Below, piece after piece: positions 1-9,215 of a stretch of 59,453 nucleotides of DNA. A program made the translations under genes and the position numbers. Source of the DNA: Chrysochromulina parva (Eukaryota > Haptophyta > Prymnesiales > Chrysochromulinaceae). The notes under the pieces were generated by a model that worked only from the letters and a program-made list of their open reading frames with translations, was not told the DNA's origin and searched no databases. The stretch lies in the NCBI GenBank assembly GCA_002887195.1, contig PJAB01000027.1, positions 1 to 59,453 on the forward strand, given 5' to 3'. Position 1 is the first letter of the stretch. Each line of letters opens with the position of its first letter.

Positions 1-754
1 CATTGTACGCCACCCTCATCGCCGGACCCTATGGCGCACACTGAACCGTTTTAAGCATCAGCATTCGCAGAGCCAAGGGCTACAGTTTGCGCCGTTCGCC
101 TGGGCGGCAGCCTTCACCACAATGGTTGCGAGAGCGGCGTCGGCACTGCCCAGCGACCAGTGCCTTAAGCACCGACAGCAGCCTCTTCAACCGTGCCGAA
201 AGAGCCCAGGCCGCGCTGCACCTTGGGCGTGATGTACGGCGTTGGACTGGCACGGCTTGAAGCTAGGCTTCACCAGAAAGACGGAGGTGCCACGCTTGTC
301 GTTGGTCTTGAGGAAGACGATTGACTCCTTCAGGATGACCTCGTAGTACTCCTTCGTCTCCGAGTACGAGCCGGGCGGTCGCGAGCTTAACAAGTCGCTC
401 CGCTCACGCAACCGCGTCGATGATGCTCAGGTGCGCCATGGAACGGGCGCCGGCGCGAGCGCCTTCGAAACACGATTTCCCTTCAAATTCCCTATTTCCG
501 AAGGCCTTCGTTTCACGATTTTTGTTTTTAACCCCCCCTAAACCCCCCGCGCCTCCGAGGGCCCCGTACTAACTCCAGGGAGTCTCGAAACACCCTCTGG
601 ACACCTCCTGGGCAAAAAAAAGCGTCATTTCCTCAGCGGTCCGACCTGACCTCAGAACCGCTCTCCGGGCGCCAAGCATGGCGCAGCACGTACGACGGTG
701 GGTATACGACTTACCGTTACCCGTTCCCTGATTACGCCTAGCTTATATCAATAT
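1..754. other. left edge, mostly unassigned
   Basis: Apart from one short open frame on the minus strand (187-411) I see no convincing gene here. The sequence includes a C-run-rich patch near 530-550. It forms the region downstream of the isomerase gene that ends at 755. Confidence 0.4.
187..411 (-). CDS. short hypothetical ORF, possible exon
   Basis: This is a 74-codon open frame. Its middle part (around ETKEYYEVILKES and TNDKRGTSVFLVKPSF) has a mixed, protein-like composition, unlike the Arg/Ala/Pro-rich translations of non-coding frames in this GC-rich DNA. It could be an internal or terminal exon of a gene that extends past the left edge of the window. A GT lies close to its stop, so it may be spliced. 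I recognise no family. Confidence 0.25.
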   Translation of the reverse strand: MRERSDLLSSRPPGSYSETKEYYEVILKESIVFLKTNDKRGTSVFLVKPSFKPCQSNAVHHAQGAARPGLFRHG

Positions 755-1729
755 TCACCCCCTTGCAGCATCACATGCAGCCTCCATTCCCTCGAGCTTA
801 TGCACGCCCGTGCTGCGTTCATGGGAGGGCAGGTTGTACGCAGCATGGTGCTCACGCGGAGGGTCGAAGTATATGATCTCCGATTTGACGAAGCGCGAAT
901 TGGGACGCAGGGCCTCGTCGAGATGAGCCCACCACTCCCATCCGCCGCGTTCCATAATCCCGACGAACCAAGGCGACCATCGCCGCTGCGCATCGGCGAG
1001 CATGACTCTCAACTCGTCAGGCGTTACGTACACGGCCTCATCCACCTCGTCAGGGTTGAGTGTGATTGTGACTGGGCGCCGGATGCAGAGGATGTAGTCA
1101 ACCTCGTGCTCACCCCACGGTGCCTGCGGCCCATACGTCAGCGTGTCTGCTGCCCAGTACCAGTACCGGCCAAGGTAGCGGAAGTCGCCATGGGGCACCT
1201 CGGCTGGCGCGATGCCGAGCTCGTGGGCGAGCTTGCGGCGAGCAGCATGCTTCGCTCCGGGCATGCCGCCGTCATCGCTGCGATCGACCTCTTCGGGCGT
1301 GCGTCCATGCAGCGGGTGCGAGCAGCACGCGTTCGTCCACACGCCAGGGAAGGTGATCTTGGACGCAGCACGCTTGGTGAGCAGCATGCGGCCTCGCTCA
1401 TCAAACAGGAAGACGGAGAAGGCGCGATGCAGCCGGCCTCGCGGCCTCGCGGCTGAGAACTCGTGCGCCTCGCGCTTCGACATTGCGCCCGTTACGCAGT
1501 CGTTGCCGTCCACAAGTATCAGCATGTCCTTCTGCATCATATCCTCCTGGGACATGCCGTGGCCGTAGGCCATCGACACGGAGGCGCTGCTGCGGCGGTG
1601 GTGCGTGCTTCCGTCGAAGACGAAGCTGAGCGCCTTCGGGATGACGGGCATGCGACTCACATGAATTCCGCGCGCGCGCGCGCCCGCCGAGCCCATCACG
1701 AGGAAGAGGCTGCCACTGCGCCGCCGCAT
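755..1729 (-). CDS. IDI: isopentenyl-diphosphate delta-isomerase, type I
   Basis: Type I IPP isomerase is a Nudix-fold enzyme that interconverts isopentenyl and dimethylallyl diphosphate, feeding carotenoid, chlorophyll phytyl and sterol synthesis. The 324-aa frame carries the family signatures: the catalytic-cysteine motif TNACCSHPL, the Nudix-like stretch from LTKRAASKITFPGVW onward, and WGEHEVDYIL with the catalytic glutamate. The core begins around residue 58. The first 57 or so residues are Arg/Ser-rich with a hydrophobic patch and contain no family sequence. They may be an organelle-targeting leader, since algal IPP isomerases are often plastidial, or partly 5' UTR, because in-frame ATGs exist at the core start. 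The gene is intronless and diverges from the light-harvesting gene across about 450 bp. Identification is secure; the exact start is not. Confidence 0.93.
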   Translation of the reverse strand: MRRRSGSLFLVMGSAGARARGIHVSRMPVIPKALSFVFDGSTHHRRSSASVSMAYGHGMSQEDMMQKDMLILVDGNDCVTGAMSKREAHEFSAARPRGRLHRAFSVFLFDERGRMLLTKRAASKITFPGVWTNACCSHPLHGRTPEEVDRSDDGGMPGAKHAARRKLAHELGIAPAEVPHGDFRYLGRYWYWAADTLTYGPQAPWGEHEVDYILCIRRPVTITLNPDEVDEAVYVTPDELRVMLADAQRRWSPWFVGIMERGGWEWWAHLDEALRPNSRFVKSEIIYFDPPREHHAAYNLPSHERSTGVHKLEGMEAACDAARG

Positions 1730-2201
1730 GACGAAGGGCAGTAATGGTCCGTTTCGTCAGAATTTCGCCCGTGGGTCACACAAATCTTTCATCACGAGGT
1801 ACATGCTCCTCCTTCATATCCTTACAGGGCCCTCCGAAAGAGGTTGCGTTCACGGCCATTTCACGTCTTAAATGAACTGGCCCCGAGCAGACTATCTCCC
1901 AAGGTGAGCATCCTGTAATGCTTGGGTCCCGACGCCGCCGCGTGCGTGGCGGCGTGAGTGCCCGCCGAGGCCATCGACGAGGCGTGGAAGGGCCTGGCAG
2001 TTCTCTCCGTGCCTCTGCGGCCGCCTGGCGTGCGGTCGGCACTGGATGTGGCCACTCGCGGACCGTTTGACGGGCTTCAGCGTTGAGGGTCCACCTTCAG
2101 AAACCCTTGCCCTGCCTGAGCGTGCCGCGATGCTACGAAGATGCCATGCCTGACACCGCTAGCCCCATCGACTCGCGCTCCCTTTGTTCAGGCGCTTGAA
2201 G
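1730..2201. promoter_or_regulatory. divergent intergenic region, IDI / light-harvesting gene
   Basis: This 472-bp gap lies between the starts of two divergently transcribed genes, so it should hold both promoters. I see no recognisable element such as a clear TATA box. Short open frames here look like chance frames. Confidence 0.4.
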
Positions 2202-2888
2202 ATGCAGACCAAAGTGCTGATTGTTGGCCTCCTCGCGCTCGAGGGCGTTTCCGCCATGGCGGCCGCCAAGGCGCCTGTGAAGAAGGTGGTGAAGAAGGCG
2301 CCGGTGAAGAAGGCGGTGACTAAGGCACCTGTGAAGAAGGCGCCTGTCAAGAAAGCTGTCGTGCGCAAGTCGGCGGGTGGCGTTGCTAACGACATTGGCG
2401 TCACTGCGCCGGTTGGCCTCTTCGACCCGCTCGGCTTCCTTTCCCGTGGGCCGGACGCGTACCGCCGCTACCAGGAGATTGAGATCAAGCACGGCCGCCT
2501 GGCAATGGCTGCCACGCTCGGTGTCATCGTCACGGAGGCGGGCATCCGCCTGCCGGGCACGCCCTCGCCCACGACCATTGCCAGCTACGCCGACATTCCG
2601 GGCACCCTGTCCGGCGCTTACTTTGGGACGCCGCTTGCGGGCTGGGCCCAGATCGTCGCGCTCATCGCGGCGCTCGACATCGCCGTCTTCCGCCAGGACC
2701 CGGCAAATGCGCCCGGCGACGTCGTGCAGGACCTGCCCATTGCATGGGTGCGCTACTCTGACCCCGAGGTCAAGACGTTCAAGCTCAACGCCGAGCGCAA
2801 CAACGGCCGCGCTGCGATGCTCGGCATCATCGGCATGATCAGCCACCAGGCGCTTGGTGTTGACGCGCTCTTCCCCATCGTCCGCTAA
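2202..2888 (+). CDS. fucoxanthin-chlorophyll a/c light-harvesting protein
   Basis: This is a plastid antenna protein of the LHC superfamily that binds chlorophyll and carotenoid in the thylakoid. Three membrane helices are visible: helix 1 with the ligand motif EIEIKHGRLAMA, helix 2 around IVALIAALDIAVF, and helix 3 with ERNNGRAAMLGIIG. The mature N-terminus DIGVTAPVGLFDPLGF is typical of the chlorophyll a/c branch. The preferred start MQTKVLIVGLL gives a hydrophobic signal peptide ending near VSA. A basic transit-like segment of KAPVKK units follows (about residues 20-55). This two-part leader is what secondary plastids need. An ATG six codons upstream (2184) is also in frame. Helix composition and length (228 aa) are normal. 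The Lys/Ala/Pro/Val repeats of the leader are unusual and are discussed as a finding. Confidence 0.93.
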   Translation: MQTKVLIVGLLALEGVSAMAAAKAPVKKVVKKAPVKKAVTKAPVKKAPVKKAVVRKSAGGVANDIGVTAPVGLFDPLGFLSRGPDAYRRYQEIEIKHGRLAMAATLGVIVTEAGIRLPGTPSPTTIASYADIPGTLSGAYFGTPLAGWAQIVALIAALDIAVFRQDPANAPGDVVQDLPIAWVRYSDPEVKTFKLNAERNNGRAAMLGIIGMISHQALGVDALFPIVR

Positions 2889-3597
2889 GCGTACAGTGGT
2901 GATCCGGGTCTGCATTAGGCCCGCTGTCCGCGAGCGTGCAGGGGGCGGCCAGCAGCGCGGTGGCGGCGGCGGCGACGGCGGCGGCGGCTGGCGCCAAGGC
3001 TAGACCGTAGAGCGGTGGTGGCTTCGCATCGGCGCTTGCTGCAAAGCGCCTTCGTCGGACAGGGCCAGGGGCGTGTGGGGCAGAGGTGTCATGCGCGCGT
3101 GTGTCGACCGTACTAAGACCGTACGGGAACGACGATCGCGATCCGCGCCGGATCGCGTCTTTTCATCCGTACTTTTTACGAAGCACGAGAACACCGACGG
3201 GCCGCACGCTCTTGATATACTTGTGTCATGTTGAGAGTAAGCGCGACCGTCGTCGTTCAGGGTCGGACCATGGGTCGGACGCCAGTTCTTGGTGACTGTG
3301 CACCATTACGTTCTGGGGCTCTAAATTACTAAAACACGGTTCCAGATATTAATTATAATAAAAAATTACCACAGGTCAAGTGCTGTGTGTTTGCGCACAG
3401 ACTCGACGACTCAGGTGGATGTAGAGCCCTCTAAAAGGTCTCGGACACGCCGGAGAGCAACGAACTCGGGTCACGCGTCAGTCGGCCGTGCGAAGGCGCT
3501 CTGGCGAGACGGGCCGCCACCAGCACAGTCCCGTGGGGCCGCGGACGTTCACGTGCCATCAGGCAGAGCACGTTGCCATGTGACCACGATGCGCGCG
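2889..3597. other. intergenic, AT-rich patch
   Basis: This 709-bp gap separates the convergent ends of the light-harvesting and PX genes. It has a GGC-rich stretch near 2945-2995 and a strikingly AT-rich island at about 3320-3375 in otherwise GC-rich DNA. I see no gene here. Confidence 0.4.
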
Positions 3598-4371
3598 TCA
3601 GAGGTCGTTGTCGCGGATGTACCGGTTGCCCTCGCTCTGCGCTGAGTCATACTCGTATCGCCGCACACCGTACCGCGCGCCGTGCTTCTCGACACCGAGA
3701 AAGTCATGTAGCTTTGTGTTCTTTCGAATGTTTGGATTGAGGAGCAGCCCACGGATGTACGCGTCGAGCTCGAGGAAGCGCATGGCGATGGCACCGTCTT
3801 CGTTGTATAGCAGCTTCGGCGGCAGTGCCGGCAGCAGCGCTGGATCAAAGCTTTTGGCAAGCTGCGCGTCCAGTTCATGGAACTCGGTGTAACGGCGCAG
3901 CAGCTCCCACGACTTGTCACCGCAGGTGACCGCGATCCGGAACATGGTCACGATGCTCCGCACGGGTAGCCACGGCTCCTCCTCGAGCTGGTTGCAAGTC
4001 GAAATGATCCTCGCGGTCAGCACCGTCTCACCCTGGTCACCTGCGTTCCTCGAAGAGGGACTCGCTCCTGTTGTCAATGGGTCATCGGCACCTGCGGTAG
4101 ACGAGAGCAGCTGCTCGACCTGGTCCGCCGCGCGCGCAGCTTTCACGGCGGTGCCGCCGTCGGACGCGAAGCGGCTCCAGCCGGCAGTCTCTCTGCCAGC
4201 TGGGCCAGGGCTATCAAAGTCCATATCCTCCGAGCCCCTGGTGGTGCGGCTCTCATCCCTCTTCTCCTCAGCATTAGACGGCGCATCGGACGGTGCGGGT
4301 ACCGGTGGAGGCGGGGCCGTGGGGACTTCGTCGACGGGATCGGGCCCGCTTGTTGAGGCTTCCGCGCTCAT
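3598..4371 (-). CDS. PX-domain phosphoinositide-binding protein
   Basis: The 257-aa product has a low-complexity Pro/Ser/Glu-rich N-terminal half (MSAEASTSG onward) and a C-terminal PX domain, roughly residues 115-235. PX domains bind phosphoinositides, usually PI3P, and recruit proteins to endosomes. Visible signatures are the basic motif RRYTEFHELDAQL, the PxxP-like LPALPPKLL, and the last helix with RKNTKLHDFLGV. There is no BAR domain, so it is not a classical sorting nexin. The open frame continues upstream to 4956, but that part overlaps a divergent gene antisense and looks non-coding. I therefore chose the ATG at 4371. It shares a 211-bp region with the divergent gene at 4583. Confidence 0.82.
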   Translation of the reverse strand: MSAEASTSGPDPVDEVPTAPPPPVPAPSDAPSNAEEKRDESRTTRGSEDMDFDSPGPAGRETAGWSRFASDGGTAVKAARAADQVEQLLSSTAGADDPLTTGASPSSRNAGDQGETVLTARIISTCNQLEEEPWLPVRSIVTMFRIAVTCGDKSWELLRRYTEFHELDAQLAKSFDPALLPALPPKLLYNEDGAIAMRFLELDAYIRGLLLNPNIRKNTKLHDFLGVEKHGARYGVRRYEYDSAQSEGNRYIRDNDL

Positions 4372-4582
4372 GAACAGCGGCGGGTTTCGGGAGTTCCGGG
4401 TTTGAGAACCAAGACGAATTCTGTAAAACTCGCGGTGGGTTCCCCCCACCGAAATCAACTCCTCTACCCTTTCCTCGCCGCCATCACCCTCATGCATGAG
4501 GCGAAAACACCCACCATTCACATCGACATGCTTGAGGACCATTTTGTGGTTAGTCCTCACTTGTGCATCCTGTAGCCGCGCA
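4372..4582. promoter_or_regulatory. short divergent promoter region
   Basis: These 211 bp separate the chosen starts of the PX gene (-) and the 134-aa gene (+). The spacing suggests a bidirectional promoter; this is inferred from geometry only. Confidence 0.4.
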
Positions 4583-4987
4583 ATGCCGACGTTCAGCAAG
4601 GCAACGACCATCATCAACATTGGGCACCTTCCCGGCCACACGCAGGGCAAGGAGACCCTCTTGCGCGCGCACGGGTGGACAGACGTCCAGAGCATCCTCT
4701 GCGAGAGCACGCCCGTCGCCGACGTGAAAAGCCTGCTCAAGGCTGCCGCGACGCCCGAGGGTGCCCTCTTCCTCGTGGGCGGCGCGATGATGAAGGGGTT
4801 CCCCGACCTGATGAAGGAGCTGCTCGATTTTGTCGCGGCAGAGTGCGCGACGATACTCGTGCACAAGACGTCGGCGCCCGACTTCGACGCGGAGGTGACG
4901 TTTCCGCCCGGCCCCACGGAGGAGCAGGTCAACAAGAGCGCGCTGAACATTTGCATGCGCTACCTCGGCGAGGGGAAGGTGTGGTGA
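4583..4987 (+). CDS. hypothetical conserved-looking small protein
   Basis: The 134-aa product starts MPTFSKATTIINIGHLPG and ends RYLGEGKVW. It has the balanced composition of a folded alpha/beta protein: alternating hydrophobic strands such as GALFLVGGAMMKGF and ATILVHKTSAPDF, and helices such as LMKELLDFVAAE. There is no signal peptide or membrane segment. I do not recognise the family. The ATG at 4583 is preferred over the in-frame 4496 because the extra 29 residues look random and would run into the divergent PX gene's 5' region. Confidence 0.6.
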   Translation: MPTFSKATTIINIGHLPGHTQGKETLLRAHGWTDVQSILCESTPVADVKSLLKAAATPEGALFLVGGAMMKGFPDLMKELLDFVAAECATILVHKTSAPDFDAEVTFPPGPTEEQVNKSALNICMRYLGEGKVW

Positions 4988-5484
4988 GTCTCTCGCGCTG
5001 CAAGCCGCGCGGGTGAGCGCCGCGCGGCCTGCGAGCCGTCCGCTCGTCAGTGATCACGGCGAGCCCCCGCGGCCTCTGCGATTTCATCCAACACCTCGAG
5101 GGGCCAGCGTTTTGAAATGGTTTCGCCCCCGAAGCGCGTTCGACCCGGAGCCGCAGCCGCCGCCAGCGGCCCGCGGCCGGCGGCAAACGCGCGCGCTAGT
5201 CGCTTTGTTAACGGCCGCGCGTTAGCCTCGGCATGACGCCGGGCGGCGGGCGGGTGTGTGGGCACTGGGCTCGGGGCAGCGGCCCGCGGCTCGCGTCTCC
5301 TCCACAAGAATGGACCTTCTTTGACTGATCCTGCACGTAGGAATAGTTCGAGCATGCACAAGAAGAAAATCAAGTTTGGCGCTGGCCGTTGTCTCCAAAC
5401 ACGTCGAAACGAAACGAAATGCTGCGTTCGACAAAAACTGCCAATTCCGCGAGTCGAGGGTCGACCCTGCACCCTCACCCGCCC
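4988..5484. other. intergenic
   Basis: Short overlapping frames occur on both strands, but none has protein-like composition or a recognisable motif. The ATG at 5389 is in frame with the next gene, but the residues between it and 5485 look like UTR. Confidence 0.35.
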
Positions 5485-6456
5485 ATGGCTGCGCCAGACG
5501 TCTTGGAAGCGGGCATGGTGGAAGCGGATCAAGAAGTGCAACTACAAGCTGCAGTGATTCTTGATCCAGATTTGATTGAAGAAGAGTCACAAGAAAGCAA
5601 GCAAGCACTCGTCGAAAGGTACAAGGCTCATCGAGAAGCCCTCGAGCAGGCCATCGAGCTCGGCGAAAGCTTAAGAAGCGAAAGCCCTGTTGAAACTCTC
5701 GATGCCCCCACGAGCGCAAAGGGTAGCACAGAGGGTGATATGTCCAGCAAGATGAACCGTTACGCCCGTGCATCAAAGGAGCAATTGCTTGCCCCTTTTG
5801 CGCACCTCACAGGCCCCCTCTGGAGCACCACTTCGGCCAACACCGGCACGCATCGGAGGCAGCTCAGGAGGCAGCCCGCCCGCGCCCAGCAGCAGTTGGC
5901 AATCGCCCAGCAGAAGTTTGCAGACGCAGAAGCAATCCAAACTCGGAGAACTATCATGCATGCTCATCACATTTTCGAGCGCCCAGCCGAAGAGGCCGTC
6001 GAGGCTGCCAAGCAGGCGGCCTTGCGCGTCACGCGCACCAAGCAGGCCAAGGCCGCCGCCGCGCTCACGGCAACGTCGTCCACAGCGAAGGTGGTCGGAG
6101 TAGAGGAGGCGATGCCCAACAAGCTGCGATGGCTCTGTCACAGCTTCAGTCCCTCTACAGGCAGGAGCAAAGCACAGTGGCTATGTCACCGCGAGCTCGG
6201 CTGGGACTCGACGGTGCGCAGGTACACCCCATCGACCCTTCGCGGGCTCAAGCCGACCACTTTCGAGCCTTGGGCGGACGATGGGTTGATGTACGAGTCC
6301 GAGTTTGATCGCGTGGGGGAGGGCTCGACCTCCGACATGCTCGCGGATTGGCTGCTCGAAGAGGCGCTGCGTCTCAAAGCCGAGGTCACTTGCAAACGAC
6401 GGATGAAGCAGGTTGTGACCGAACGCACCTTCATGGATGCGTTCTATGAGTGTTGA
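5485..6456 (+). CDS. hypothetical coiled-coil protein
   Basis: The product of about 323 residues starts MAAPDVLEAGMVEADQEV. It is acidic and helical at the N-terminus (EEESQESKQALVERYKAHREAL), consistent with a coiled coil. The middle is Ala/Gln/Arg-rich. The C-terminal third is more globular, with Trp and Tyr (KLRWLCHSF, TTFEPWADDGLMYESEFD), and ends FMDAFYEC. No known domain is recognised. An upstream in-frame ATG at 5389 would add 32 unremarkable residues. Composition in the last 110 residues supports a real gene. Confidence 0.5.
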   Translation: MAAPDVLEAGMVEADQEVQLQAAVILDPDLIEEESQESKQALVERYKAHREALEQAIELGESLRSESPVETLDAPTSAKGSTEGDMSSKMNRYARASKEQLLAPFAHLTGPLWSTTSANTGTHRRQLRRQPARAQQQLAIAQQKFADAEAIQTRRTIMHAHHIFERPAEEAVEAAKQAALRVTRTKQAKAAAALTATSSTAKVVGVEEAMPNKLRWLCHSFSPSTGRSKAQWLCHRELGWDSTVRRYTPSTLRGLKPTTFEPWADDGLMYESEFDRVGEGSTSDMLADWLLEEALRLKAEVTCKRRMKQVVTERTFMDAFYEC

Positions 6457-7246
6457 GCGCTCGGTGGGTGGGTGCGACCTTATAGGTGGGACCGCTCGCA
6501 GGGGTCAAGTACTGCTGTGAAGACGTCAAGACGAGGTGATGAGCAAGTGTGTACCGTGATGAAGAGCACGAGGAGCCGCATGCGCCACGGCCCCCGCGAC
6601 CGCGAGCGTCCCGGCTTAGTCCCGGCTTCGGGCTCCCGCTCAGGTCCCGCCTGCGAAATAGACGAGCGCGGGTCGATCTGGTGCGGATGACCGGCACATG
6701 CCCACGGCACCCCACCTGGCGCGCGACGTTCAGAGGAGGAGCCACGCGTCGTGGTGGAGCCGAGGTAGAGCCGAGGGCGGCTCTGGTGGTCTGGTCGCAC
6801 GTACTCGACTCAGGGAGAGGTGCTGGGCTGCAGCCGTGCGCGTAATACGGCGCGAGAACGCGACGGGCTAAGGCGTAAGGGGGCCGTACGCGGCGCGAGC
6901 GAAGTCGCAAAGAGTCGCACCGCAAATTTTACGTGCACGAATTCGCGTTTGATATTCCTCGTGAGGGTGTGCCGTGCATCGTTAAAGAATAATCCCCCAG
7001 AGCCGTATCCCATAGGCTCGTTAACACATTGTCGAGAGATGTGTAGGAAATGGAAATGCACGGTCCGGCTGCGAACGTCCGCTCGCTTCGCGGCCATCGC
7101 TAGCGCCGTAGACCGTGATAGTCCGCTCGCTTCGCGGCCCATCGCTGGCGCCGTAGACCGTGATGCGGTAACGGCGACCGCCTCGAGGAGACGCACCGCC
7201 AAGACTACGCCAAGACTGAATGCCATCTCCGGCCTCGTGCGCCGCT
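6457..7246. other. intergenic with tandem repeat
   Basis: This 790-bp gap lies between convergent genes. Several overlapping open frames run through both strands, but their products are Arg/Ser-rich and repeat-derived. The identifiable structure is the 44-bp tandem repeat at 7077-7165. Confidence 0.4.
7077..7165. repeat. 44-bp tandem repeat, two copies
   Basis: Two adjacent copies (7077-7120 and 7121-7165) begin GTCCGCTCGCTTCGCGG and end near TAGACCGTGAT. They differ by a couple of substitutions and one inserted C. They lie just downstream of the bestrophin-like gene's stop codon, probably in its 3' region. Confidence 0.8.
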
Positions 7247-8800
7247 CTACAAAGGTGCGAACCCGGCATCGGTCGCCTCGGCAAGCTCATCGCCAGCGCT
7301 ACCACCACCTCCTGCACCGCGGCTTGTGCTCTGCCTATCCTTTGGCTCAGGTTGCTCGTGGGTCAACTCCAACGGCAACGGCACCACTGCCCCCATGAGG
7401 CGCTGGATCAGGCTCGGCTCAGCCTTGGGCTCGGCTTTCTCCTTCGCGTCGTCCTCCGCCGCCACCGGCGCCGAGGAGCGCCACACCACGTCGGGCACCC
7501 GCGCGGCACTGCGCCGCCAGCGCTCAGACTCTATGTTGGTCGCAGTGAGGAGCGTCGCTACGTCGATGCCGCCAATGCCCGGGTCTCCGCCTCGCTGCGA
7601 CACCTCGTTGTTCAGCGGGTCGAGAAAGAGCTTCGCGAGGGTGACGACACTCGAGTAGAAGAGAGTGACGACGAGCGTGCCGCAAATGACCCCAAACGGC
7701 CCAACGGTGTGAACGAGCGCGAGCGGTGTGAAGAGGACCAGCCCGTCAGTGAGGACTTGGACGAGCTGGACGTATGCGAGCGGCATGCGCGCCGTCAGCT
7801 CGTCCTGCAGCGAAGCGTACGTCGAGCGCAGGTCGACCAACTTGTTTTGCAGTTGAATCTGCACTGCGATCGGCGCCGCGCTGCTCTTGCGCGCCACCGA
7901 CGCGCTCAGCCGACCGTCGGCGACGGCAGTGTCGACGAGCACCGACAGCCAGCCAACGACGGCAGAGGAGTCAATCGAAGACTCGAGCAGTATGTCACGC
8001 TCTTCACTCGTCAACGCACCCGCCTCAACCAGCGAGCTCAGCCCCTTGGGGGTCTTGAGTGGCGCAAAGCGTGTCGTGGCCGAGGCATAGAAGAGCATGT
8101 GGAAGAGGCGCACGTAGCGCGAGATGGTGCTGAGGAGCGCCTCAGCCTCTTCAGTGTAGCGGCCGGTCGGGCGGTCGCGCTCGGCAAACGTAGCGCACAG
8201 CAGGGAGAAGTCGTTGAGGCGACCCTGCACGCGCCGCATGATCGAATACACGGAGCGCCAGAGCGAGTAGCTCTGCGAGAGGAAAAAGGAGAGCAAGAAT
8301 GAAGCCATGGTGGCGCTCAGGGTCCAAGCACGTTCAAGGCCCACAAGGTAGCCTTCGATCGCCGCCCACTTGACACCAAGCGGGCCGGACGGGGAGAAGA
8401 GCAGGACCACCACAACGGAGAGCACGAAGTTGTAGAGCACCTCCCGCGGCAGCGTGCGTCGGATAACGGTTCCATACCACTGCCGCCACAGCCAGAAGCG
8501 GTTTGGATAATACTGTGCGACGACGGGCGATAGATTCGTGGTCGAGCACGCCTCCTCGACTGTCTCAGCCAGCATCTCCTTACTTACGCGCTGTCCGCTC
8601 CACACGTCGCCGCCATCCACACCGACCGCTGAGAGCGGCACATCTGGAGTGGTCTCTGTGGCCAGCATGATGCGAGTGCACTGCACTCGACTGCACTGCG
8701 CACACCACGGGCGAGTGCAGACGCCGGGCCGTACGAGCGCAGCAGTCGCGTCGGATCCGGCTACGCATAGTGCGATGCCAAGCACGGGTGCACGTACCAT
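7247..8800 (-). CDS. bestrophin-like anion channel, probably plastid-targeted
   Basis: The 517-aa protein matches the bestrophin/RFP-TM family, pentameric anion channels. In algae and plants, thylakoid members conduct chloride or bicarbonate and support CO2 concentration or proton-motive-force partitioning. Visible features are an early hydrophobic pair (YNFVLSVVVVLLF), the motif region LSQSYSLWRSV, and the late transmembrane pair around LVLFTPLALVHTVGPFGV and LVVTLFYSSVVTL. The last is followed by the signature FLDPLNNE, where family members carry a calcium-clasp-like acidic loop. The first 25 or so residues (MVRAPVLGIALCVAGSDATAA) resemble a signal peptide ending before LVRP, as in bipartite plastid leaders. 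The C-terminal 90 residues are low-complexity and charged. No introns are visible. Confidence 0.83.
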   Translation of the reverse strand: MVRAPVLGIALCVAGSDATAALVRPGVCTRPWCAQCSRVQCTRIMLATETTPDVPLSAVGVDGGDVWSGQRVSKEMLAETVEEACSTTNLSPVVAQYYPNRFWLWRQWYGTVIRRTLPREVLYNFVLSVVVVLLFSPSGPLGVKWAAIEGYLVGLERAWTLSATMASFLLSFFLSQSYSLWRSVYSIMRRVQGRLNDFSLLCATFAERDRPTGRYTEEAEALLSTISRYVRLFHMLFYASATTRFAPLKTPKGLSSLVEAGALTSEERDILLESSIDSSAVVGWLSVLVDTAVADGRLSASVARKSSAAPIAVQIQLQNKLVDLRSTYASLQDELTARMPLAYVQLVQVLTDGLVLFTPLALVHTVGPFGVICGTLVVTLFYSSVVTLAKLFLDPLNNEVSQRGGDPGIGGIDVATLLTATNIESERWRRSAARVPDVVWRSSAPVAAEDDAKEKAEPKAEPSLIQRLMGAVVPLPLELTHEQPEPKDRQSTSRGAGGGGSAGDELAEATDAGFAPL

Positions 8801-9215
8801 TCAACCGGGGTGCACCACCAAGAGCGGGCACACTGTGCACGTACACGGAATTTGCGAGCGCCGCGCCGCCATTTACAACGCCCGCCCGCGCGAAGTGTGC
8901 CTGAACTTGTTTCATCAATAGGAACTCCGAACTACGTCGGGCTCTCCTTCCGTTGGTTCCTCACCACATTTGACGGTTGTCGTAACTTACGAAATCCAAT
9001 CGATTTCTCATGTTTTCACAGCCAATGTTTATAAGTCGACACCCAAGACACCGGACCGGTGTACATACGGATGCGGTTAACACTAGCTCGGGGACCCCTG
9101 GACCCCCTATTATCACAGATACTCGATCAGCCGCCGGTTTTCACACCGGCACCGCGCCGATGGAGAACAGACGCTCAGCGGCCCGGCCGACCGACAGATT
9201 GAGAGCTTCTCAAAA
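8801..9215. promoter_or_regulatory. divergent intergenic region, bestrophin / glycosyltransferase
   Basis: This 415-bp gap between divergent starts contains both presumptive promoters. I see no gene or recognisable element in it. Confidence 0.35.

Noticed and set aside
2133..2915. 260-aa minus-strand open frame over the light-harvesting gene
   Set aside because: It is the antisense shadow of a strongly matched gene; its product is Arg/His/Asp-rich with no motif.
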